A stretch of DNA of 5,693 nt, taken from the NCBI GenBank assembly GCA_013202535.1, contig JABMRP010000491.1, forward strand, positions 1-5,693, written 5' to 3'. Shown here in pieces: positions 1 through 4,933 of the stretch; within the stretch, counting starts at the first letter, position 1; every line of letters begins with the position of its first letter. This DNA is from Planctomycetota bacterium. GTDB taxonomy: Bacteria; Planctomycetota; Planctomycetia; Pirellulales; Thermoguttaceae. Below the pieces are notes generated by a model. The model searched no databases. It was not told the DNA's origin and was given only the letters and a program-made list of their open reading frames with translations. Made by a program: the position numbers and the translations under genes.

Positions 1-854
1 ACCCGCTGATCCACCGTCGGCTCGGGCAGCAAGTCGCCGGCAATCTGCTCGACGGTAAACTCGTCGAACGGCTTGTTCTCGTTCATCGCCCGAATGGCCC
101 AATCGCGATACGGCCAGATCGAGCGGAAGTTGTCCAGATGCAGCCCGTGGGTGTCGCCGTAGCGGACCGCGTCGAGCCAGTATCGGGCCATCTGCTCGCC
201 GTAGCGGGGCGACGCCAGCAGCCGATCGACCACCTTTTCATAAGCGTCGGGAGATTCATCCGCCAAGAAGGCATCGATCTCCTGGAGCGTCGGCGGCAAG
301 CCGGTCAGATCGAACGTGACGCGGCGGATCAGCGTCTGCTTGTCTGCCGGAGGGGAGGGCGAAAGCCCCTCGGCTTTCATCCGCACATAGACGAACCGGT
401 CGATCGGGTTGACGGACCATGACGGGTCGTCCACTTCGGGTAACTCCGCCCGGACCGGCTTCTCGAACGACCAATGTTCGCGCCACTGGGCGCCGCCGTC
501 GATCCACCGCCCGATGCGGTCGATTTCGTCGGCGGTGAGTTTCTTGGCAAAGTCCGGCGGCGGCATCCGCTCGTCGGCTTTCTCCGAGGTGATGCGAAAG
601 TACAGCTCGCTTTCCTCAAGATCGCCGGGAACGATCACGTAGTCGGTGGCGAAGGCCCCCTTCTTCGTATCCAGCCGAAGATCGACTTTCCGCGTCTTCT
701 TCTCCGGACCGTGACACTCGAAGCACTTATCCGAGAGGATCGGGCGGATGTCGCGGCTGAAATCGATCGGTTTCTCGACGGTCTGGGCAACCGCCGCAGG
801 TCCGAAGAGCAGCCCCAGCAGCATGGCCAAGGGTCGGGCAAAGCGAGAATTCAT
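1..854 (-). CDS. PSD1-type cytochrome c / DUF1549 secreted protein (3' end beyond window)
   Basis: The first 284 residues are visible and the frame is still open at the left edge. Residues 1-23 look like a signal peptide (hydrophobic LAMLLGLLFGPAAVA, cleavage likely before Gln24), so the product should be exported. Residues about 30-120 match the planctomycete cytochrome c (PSD1) domain: IDFSRDIRPILSDKC, a CFECH haem c site at 44-48, and Met97 in ERMPPP as the likely distal ligand. HWSFEKPVR (127-135) is a typical linker. From about 149 (NPIDRF) DUF1549 begins, including FDLTGLPPT and RYWLDAVRYGDTHG. Family members are usually 800-1,100 residues with a C-terminal DUF1553, so most of the protein lies outside. 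The start is supported by AAGGA at 863-867, 8 nt upstream of the ATG. The biochemical role of this family is not firmly established; a role in polymer breakdown or periplasmic redox chemistry is inference. It is co-directional with the dsr genes but separated by 400 bp, so it is probably a separate transcription unit. Confidence 0.92.
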   Translation of the reverse strand, partial: MNSRFARPLAMLLGLLFGPAAVAQTVEKPIDFSRDIRPILSDKCFECHGPEKKTRKVDLRLDTKKGAFATDYVIVPGDLEESELYFRITSEKADERMPPPDFAKKLTADEIDRIGRWIDGGAQWREHWSFEKPVRAELPEVDDPSWSVNPIDRFVYVRMKAEGLSPSPPADKQTLIRRVTFDLTGLPPTLQEIDAFLADESPDAYEKVVDRLLASPRYGEQMARYWLDAVRYGDTHGLHLDNFRSIWPYRDWAIRAMNENKPFDEFTVEQIAGDLLPEPTVDQR

Positions 855-884
855 AGGCGGGGTCCTTTGTGGATCGGGCAGTGA

Positions 885-912
885 ATCCTAGCGCCGGGCG
901 GTCATTAGGCAA
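885..912 (-). promoter_or_regulatory. Candidate sigma-70-type promoter for the cytochrome/DUF1549 gene
   Basis: On the minus strand TTGCCT (907-912) and TAGGAT (885-890) are separated by 16 nt. Each matches its consensus hexamer (TTGACA, TATAAT) at 4 of 6 positions. Initiation would fall near 877, giving a leader of about 22 nt that contains the AAGGA ribosome-binding site. This is a motif match only, and planctomycete promoters are poorly characterised. Confidence 0.3.
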
Positions 913-1161
913 TTGCCGTACTGGGGGTTGCGGAAACCGTGCACCCCCCCGTCAGAACAGTGCCTTTTCCGACCGGTGACGATCAGGGGCTCCACACGGC
1001 AGGTTAGGCAAGAAAAGCCGAGTCTTTCGGCAGATACAGGCGAAACCCGCGACCCGAAATGCCACCACACAGCGGGAGTATGGCCGTGGGGCCGAACGAT
1101 CAGATGCGTTGGCCGCAGTGTGGACACGCGCTGGGCACGGGTCTCCCGAACGGGCCCGGAC

Positions 1162-1253
1162 TCCAAGCCCACGGGTAGCAGCCCGTGGGTCAAAATGAAG
1201 CGAATGGCGGCTGCGTCCCGCTCGACCCGGGGGAGGCAACCCCCGGGCTTGGA
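1162..1253. repeat. Inverted pair of 30-nt palindromic units (REPIN-like)
   Basis: Unit 1 (1162-1191) begins TCCAAGCCC and ends GGGTC. Unit 2 (1224-1253) is the same element in inverse orientation; its reverse complement also begins TCCAAGCCC and ends GGGTC. By eye 23 of 30 positions are identical. Each unit folds into an 8-bp stem with a 6-nt loop: CCCACGGG/CCCGTGGG in unit 1 and CCCGGGGG/CCCCCGGG in the inverted unit 2. Two stem positions differ in a compensated way, which keeps the pairing. The units are 32 bp apart. Unit 2 starts 4 nt after the dsrN stop codon, so it may also protect or end the dsr transcript, although no T-run follows it. Confidence 0.7.
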
Positions 1254-1257
1254 CGGA

Positions 1258-2667
1258 TTATTGCCGCCGCGACTTGAATCGCACCGCGGCGCGTACCAGC
1301 GCGGGGGCCCAGCTTTCGGTGCCCAGCGCGTGGACGTGGGTGTAGCAGGCCAGGACGTTGCGGTGGCATAGGCCGTCGCGCTGGCCGTCGAATCCGTGTC
1401 CGCGACGTACGCGAAACGCGAAGGTCAACTCGTCGGCCGGCAGCGTGGTCGATTGCATGTAGGTGTAATGAAACTCGTGGCCGCGGAGCGTTTCGCCGAC
1501 GGCGTAGAACGGGTTGTCGGCCACCGTTTCGAGCATGGTGTAGCCGTGCCCTTGCGGCTTGTCGCGAAAAGCGAAGGCTACCGGCAACGCGGCCGTCATG
1601 GCGTACTCTTTCCCGTCGTACAGAAGCTTCTCGCCTAAGAAGACCGCGCCACCACACTCGGCGTAGACCGGCAACCCCCGCTCGACCGCACGCCGCAACG
1701 ATTGACGAAACGGCTCGTTCTCGGCCAGCGTCGGGGCCGCCGTTTCGGGAAAACCGCCGCCAATGTAGAGGGCATCCACCTCGGGCAGTTGGGCGTCGGC
1801 CAAAGGAGAGATTTCGACCACCTCGGCCCCTTCCCGGGCCAGGGCTTCGAGGTTCTCGGGATAGTAGAACCCAAACGCCGCGTCCCGAAACACGCCGACT
1901 CGTGCGGAAAAGGTGTCAGGAACCTTTTCTGGGGAGAAAACGGTTCCTGACACCTTTTTTTCTTCGGTACCCGCTTCCGCCCCCTTACAAGCCAGATTCC
2001 AAAGGGCCTCAAGGTCGAGGTATTTTTCCGCCACGTCGGCGGCCTGTTCGATGGCCAACGGAAGCTGGTCGTGCTCATCCGGGGGGACAAGCCCCAGATG
2101 CCGTTCGGGAAAAAGCTGCCCGGGGATGCGCCGGATGGCGCCGAGCACCGGCAGACCGCAAATTTCTTCCACGGATTGGCGCAGTACGGCCTCGTGACGA
2201 GAGCCGGCCGTTCGGTTCAAGACGACGCCGCCCAGCGGAACGTCCGGATCGAGCGTTTGGCAGCCCAGCACGACCGCGGCGATGGTGCGTGTCGACTTGG
2301 TGCAATCGACCGTCAGCACGACCGGCACGCGCAGCAGCTTGGCCAACTCGGCCGTGCTGTAGGTGCCTTGGGCATCCATCCCGTCGAACAGACCACGGTT
2401 GCCCTCGATCACCGCCATGTCGGCGCCGGCGGAGGTGCCGACGAACGACCGGACGACCGTCTCGGGCGACATGAGAAAGAGGTCGAGATTTCGGCACGGC
2501 TTGCCCGCCGCGGTGGACAGCCAAGCCGCGTCGATATAGTCGGGCCCTTTCTTAAAGGGCGCCACCGGGCGACCCTGGCGGTGCCAGACCGCCGCCAGTC
2601 CCAGAGAGACGAGCGTCTTACCGCTGCCTCCCCGCAGACCGGCGATGAGAATTCCAGGCGTTTTCAT
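1258..2667 (-). CDS. dsrN: DsrN: CobB/CbiA-type siroheme amidase (cobyrinate a,c-diamide synthase family)
   Basis: This 469-residue glutamine-dependent amidase belongs to the CobB/CbiA family. Within a dsr cluster such proteins are DsrN, thought to amidate siroheme to the siroamide carried by DsrAB. The N-terminal half is an ATP-binding CbiA domain: P-loop GLRGGSGKT (10-18), PFKKGPDYIDAAWL, RNLDLFLM and GLFDGMD. The C-terminal half is a class-I-like glutamine amidotransferase: YIGGGFPE, nucleophile Cys338 in YAECGG, GHEFHYTY, and the conserved NVLACYTHVH with His444/His446. The ATG at 2667 is chosen because it gives the family N-terminus MKTPGILIAG; the frame also opens at a TTG at 2718, but neither has a clear Shine-Dalgarno. 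It lies 78 bp after dsrL and probably shares its transcript. Codons about 237-254, in the linker between the two domains, are a long palindrome (see 1908-1958). A role as CobB in B12 synthesis remains possible from sequence alone; the context favours DsrN. Confidence 0.88.
   Translation of the reverse strand: MKTPGILIAGLRGGSGKTLVSLGLAAVWHRQGRPVAPFKKGPDYIDAAWLSTAAGKPCRNLDLFLMSPETVVRSFVGTSAGADMAVIEGNRGLFDGMDAQGTYSTAELAKLLRVPVVLTVDCTKSTRTIAAVVLGCQTLDPDVPLGGVVLNRTAGSRHEAVLRQSVEEICGLPVLGAIRRIPGQLFPERHLGLVPPDEHDQLPLAIEQAADVAEKYLDLEALWNLACKGAEAGTEEKKVSGTVFSPEKVPDTFSARVGVFRDAAFGFYYPENLEALAREGAEVVEISPLADAQLPEVDALYIGGGFPETAAPTLAENEPFRQSLRRAVERGLPVYAECGGAVFLGEKLLYDGKEYAMTAALPVAFAFRDKPQGHGYTMLETVADNPFYAVGETLRGHEFHYTYMQSTTLPADELTFAFRVRRGHGFDGQRDGLCHRNVLACYTHVHALGTESWAPALVRAAVRFKSRRQ
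1908..1958. repeat. Long in-frame palindrome inside dsrN
   Basis: The left arm (1908-1924) and right arm (1942-1958) are perfect 17-nt reverse complements built on AAAAGGTGTCAGGAACC. Inside them TTTTCT (1925-1930) pairs with AGAAAA (1935-1940), leaving one bulged C (1941) and a GGGG loop (1931-1934). That gives a 23-bp stem in total. The 51 nt keep the frame and encode roughly KKVSGTVFSPEKVPDTFS, in a low-complexity linker between the ATPase and amidotransferase domains. The form is that of a dispersed REP-like or miniature mobile palindrome tolerated inside a gene; whether it is repeated elsewhere in the genome cannot be seen here. Confidence 0.8.
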
Positions 2668-2745
2668 AAGATGACCGCCGCCGAAATCCGTCACGTGGAA
2701 AACGCCGCGGACGGGCAATGAGAATTCCGAACTGTTGCAATCAGC

Positions 2746-4422
2746 TTACAGCATGTCGATATAGCCGCAGGGGCATTCTTCCGCACACTTCTTACAGCCC
2801 GTGCAGTTTTGCAGCTTGAACGAGTAGATGACGCCCTTCTGCATGGGTTTTTCGATGGCCTGATCCTGGCAGAACAGCCAGCATTTTTCGCAGTCGAAGC
2901 AGAAGCCGCAACTCATGCAGCGTTGCGCTTCGGCGACGACCTGCTCTCGCGAGGCGGGAAGACCGACCTCCTTCTCCATTTCGGCCAGTCGTTCCTCCGG
3001 AGGAAGCGTGGCGGACTCGCTTCGCTCGGCCTTGTCGTAATGGTCCAACCGCAGGCGGTCGGGGCCAACGACGGGCAATGCGGTGTCGTTCGGAAGTTCC
3101 TCGCCGCGGAACTTCCGGTCCATCGTCTCGGCCGCCTGGCGACCCTGCCCGATGGCGGTGGTTACCAGCGAGAGGCTCACCGCGTCGCCGCCCGCGTAGA
3201 CGCCGGGAACCTTGGTCGACTCGCCGTGCTCGTCCACCTGAACCCAATCGCCGCCTTCGATGAGATCCTCGAACCCGGTGAAGTCGGGTTCCTGGCTGAT
3301 GGCGGGAATGACGGCCGTCGCGGGAATATCAAACTCGGAACCTTCGATAGGCACCGGGCGACAGCGTCCCGAGTCGTCCGGCTCGCCGAGTTCCATGCGG
3401 ATACACTTCATGCTCGTGATCCGGTTGCCGTCCTTATTGAACCCGACCGGAGCGACCAGATATTCGAGTTTGACGCCCTCTTCCTGGGCTTCGGTGATTT
3501 CCAACTCGGTCGCCGGCATCTCCTTGACCGTACGGCGATAGACGATGGTAACATGGGCGCCAAGCCGCCGGCTGATGCGCGCGGCATCGATGGCCGTGTC
3601 GCCGCCGCCGACGACGATTACGTTGTCGCCGATTTCGATCTTCTCGCCATGATACACGCGGTTGAGGAACTCGACGCCGGAGAAGACGTTCTCGGCTTCC
3701 TCGCCGTCGACACGCAACTTCAAACCCTTGTGCGCCCCGATCGACATGAACACGGCGTTATACTGCTGGCGAAGATCGTCCAGGGAGATATCCCGGCCGA
3801 TTCGCATATCGCATTTCAGTTCGATGCCCAGATCGAGAATCTTCTGGATTTCCCCGTCCAGCACGTCGGCCGGCAAGCGATATCGGGGAATACCCCAGAG
3901 GAGCATACCGCCGGGCTTCTCGGACGCCTCGTAGACGGTCACGCTGTAGCCACGCCGGGCGAGTTGATAGGCACAGGAAAGCCCGCCGGGACCGGCACCG
4001 ACGACGGCGACCTTCTCCGCGCGTTTCTCGTCGGAGAGCGTCTTCAGCTTGAGATCCTTCTCCAAGCCGAAATCGCCGATGGCCCGTTCGGTCATGTTGA
4101 TATTGAGCGGGCCGTCGAGTTCCTTGCGGTTGCAGTTGTCTTCGCACGGATGGGGGCAGACCCGGCCGCAGACCGCGGGAAACGGGCTGGTATCGGTATA
4201 GATCTCCCAGGCCTCGCCGAATGCCTGATCCAGCGGCTTTCCCAGCCGCTCGGCCTGGCCAATGGTTGTGAGGAAATCACGAATCCGGTTACCGCTGGGG
4301 CAGACGTTGCGGCAGGGCGGCATCTTCTCGACGTAATGGGGCCGCAACGGAGATTGCTCGCGCGACTTCGACGCGCCGCTGAACCCCTTCTTCTTCTTTT
4401 TTTTCTTCTTCTTGACAACCAT
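2746..4422 (-). CDS. dsrL: DsrL: NAD(P)H-dependent iron-sulfur flavoprotein oxidoreductase
   Basis: This 558-residue protein resembles the glutamate synthase small subunit with added ferredoxin clusters, the architecture of DsrL, which exchanges electrons between NAD(P)H and DsrAB in the cytoplasm. Domains in order: a GltD-type Fe-S domain with Cys37/Cys41 (CRNVCPSG) and Cys85/89/93/97 (CGRVCPHPCEDNC); an FAD-binding fold with GAGPGG (142-147) and KPGGMLLWGIPRYRLP; an NAD(P)H-binding fold with GGGDTA (272-277) and the typical VYRR; the second FAD motif AGGD (410-413); a linker of about 60 residues; and a C-terminal ferredoxin module with Cys502/505/508/511/514/518 and Cys540/543/546/550. The start is supported by GAGG at 4429-4432, 6 nt upstream. 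An unusual run of nine lysines (4-12) precedes the fold. It is shorter than the roughly 650-residue DsrL of purple sulfur bacteria. It follows dsrD by 235 bp. A generic GltD-like oxidoreductase is the alternative, but its place inside a dsr cluster makes DsrL much more likely. Confidence 0.85.
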   Translation of the reverse strand: MVVKKKKKKKKKGFSGASKSREQSPLRPHYVEKMPPCRNVCPSGNRIRDFLTTIGQAERLGKPLDQAFGEAWEIYTDTSPFPAVCGRVCPHPCEDNCNRKELDGPLNINMTERAIGDFGLEKDLKLKTLSDEKRAEKVAVVGAGPGGLSCAYQLARRGYSVTVYEASEKPGGMLLWGIPRYRLPADVLDGEIQKILDLGIELKCDMRIGRDISLDDLRQQYNAVFMSIGAHKGLKLRVDGEEAENVFSGVEFLNRVYHGEKIEIGDNVIVVGGGDTAIDAARISRRLGAHVTIVYRRTVKEMPATELEITEAQEEGVKLEYLVAPVGFNKDGNRITSMKCIRMELGEPDDSGRCRPVPIEGSEFDIPATAVIPAISQEPDFTGFEDLIEGGDWVQVDEHGESTKVPGVYAGGDAVSLSLVTTAIGQGRQAAETMDRKFRGEELPNDTALPVVGPDRLRLDHYDKAERSESATLPPEERLAEMEKEVGLPASREQVVAEAQRCMSCGFCFDCEKCWLFCQDQAIEKPMQKGVIYSFKLQNCTGCKKCAEECPCGYIDML

Positions 4423-4493
4423 GGATTACCTCGACATTCTGCGCGCGGAGCCATTTTGGACGGATCAAATTTACGGAAGGAAAGTCAGCGGAA

Positions 4494-4528
4494 AGAGCGG
4501 ACTCTGCGCGCAGCGCATCGTCCGCTCT
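4494..4528 (-). promoter_or_regulatory. Hairpin in the dsrL leader (weak terminator- or attenuator-like)
   Basis: AGAGCGGAC (4494-4502) and GTCCGCTCT (4520-4528) form a perfect 9-bp stem around a 17-nt loop that itself contains the palindrome CTGCGCGCAG (4504-4513). In the direction of dsr transcription the second arm runs into only a short pyrimidine stretch (CTCTTTCC), so this is a poor intrinsic terminator. It lies about 70 nt before the dsrL start and could act as a partial attenuator or an mRNA processing or stability element. Confidence 0.45.
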
Positions 4529-4584
4529 CCACCGATTTCCATTCTACGGTAATTGTCGCGACGGCTTCAATCGGCAAAACGCGG

Positions 4585-4638
4585 GGTAGGCACCACCCAC
4601 CAAAACCAGCGTGCTTTGGCGGGTGGACCTTGCTCCAC
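4585..4638 (-). promoter_or_regulatory. Overlapping alternative hairpins between dsrD and dsrL
   Basis: Four short segments can pair in three successive, mutually exclusive ways in the minus-strand transcript. GTGGA (4634-4638) can pair with TCCAC (4623-4627). CCACCCGCCAAA (4615-4626) can pair with TTTGGTGGGTGG (4593-4604) over 12 bp with one G-U and a 10-nt loop. GGTGGG (4596-4601) can pair with CCTACC (4585-4590) with one G-U. The layout is attenuator-like, but no T-run follows and no leader peptide was identified. It could instead be a fragment of a dispersed intergenic repeat. Confidence 0.45.
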
Positions 4639-4657
4639 GTCATGCGATCCAGCCGAA

Positions 4658-4921
4658 CTACTCTGTCGGAGGAGCGTCTTCGGCAGCCCCTTCCCTATGG
4701 GGAACCTCGATGAAGGTACCGCCGAAATACGTATAGACGCATCGTCCGGAGTCCATGAGGGTGCGAATCGCCAATTTGCACGTCTTCTTATCGCATCCCT
4801 CGTCGGCGAACTGCTGGACCATTGCCTTGGTCAGGTCGCCGGGCTTGAATTTCTTCTTGCCCGCATACTGACTGACCATGTTGAACATGGCGTCGGCAAC
4901 TTGTTCAGGCGTAACCGCCAT
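4658..4921 (-). CDS. dsrD: DsrD: small winged-helix activator of dissimilatory sulfite reductase
   Basis: This is an 87-residue protein, close to the 78 residues of Desulfovibrio DsrD. The core KKKFKPGDLTKAM ... DKKTCKLAIRTLMDSGRCVYTYFGGTFIEV (about 22-73) follows the DsrD pattern: a basic KxKF segment, two helices, then an aromatic beta-hairpin forming the wing. An acidic tail follows (EGAAEDAPPTE). Similarity judged by eye is modest, so the call rests on size, fold pattern and position directly after dsrB, where dsrD lies in sulfate reducers. DsrD is known as an allosteric activator of DsrAB and is regarded as a marker of the reductive direction. It has three cysteines (43, 48, 61) with no obvious metal motif. 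A Shine-Dalgarno lies 6 nt upstream, overlapping the dsrB stop, so its translation is probably coupled to that of dsrB. Confidence 0.83.
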   Translation of the reverse strand: MAVTPEQVADAMFNMVSQYAGKKKFKPGDLTKAMVQQFADEGCDKKTCKLAIRTLMDSGRCVYTYFGGTFIEVPHREGAAEDAPPTE

Positions 4922-4927
4922 TTCCGG

Positions 4928-4933
4928 TCTCCT
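4928..4933 (-). promoter_or_regulatory. dsrD Shine-Dalgarno overlapping the dsrB stop codon
   Basis: On the minus strand AGGAGA occupies 4928-4933, with 6 nt to the dsrD ATG. Its first two bases are the last two of the dsrB TAG stop (4932-4934). A ribosome ending dsrB therefore sits on the dsrD initiation site, an arrangement that favours translational coupling. Confidence 0.75.

Larger units (their letters stand above)
855..1257. other. Intergenic region without a convincing gene
   Basis: About 400 bp separate dsrN from the cytochrome/DUF1549 gene. Open frames exist on both strands (for example 888-1193 minus and 913-1371 plus), but none has a recognisable domain or a good ribosome-binding site, and they overlap each other or dsrN. 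The side next to dsrN is occupied by the inverted repeat pair at 1162-1253, and the side next to the cytochrome gene holds its candidate promoter. The middle (about 915-1160) is unexplained and could be decayed coding sequence. Confidence 0.6.

Noticed and set aside
1100..1126. A zinc-ribbon-like CPHCGQRI string on the minus strand, a possible relic of a gene
   Set aside because: The frame closes immediately afterwards with a TGA, and no second CxxC half or start region could be joined in one frame. This is too little to call a pseudogene.
888..1193. A 101-residue minus-strand open frame in the intergenic region
   Set aside because: It has no recognisable family and no clear ribosome-binding site, and it begins inside repeat unit 1. 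An overlapping frame of similar length (952-1239) is equally open.
1224..1250. An intrinsic terminator directly after dsrN
   Set aside because: The hairpin is strong but no T-run follows in the direction of transcription, and it is better explained as one unit of the inverted repeat pair. A role in transcript ending is possible but not supported.
913..1371. A 152-residue plus-strand open frame
   Set aside because: It runs across both palindromic units and into the antisense of dsrN, with no recognisable motif.
2668..2718. A longer dsrN start at the TTG at 2718
   Set aside because: It would add 17 residues before the family-typical MKTPGILIAG without a Shine-Dalgarno. The ATG at 2667 fits the family better.
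2809..4713. A 634-codon open frame on the plus strand opposite dsrL
   Set aside because: It is the antisense shadow of dsrL, created by GC-rich codon bias. The product has no recognisable domain, while the minus strand encodes an intact flavoprotein with all its motifs.
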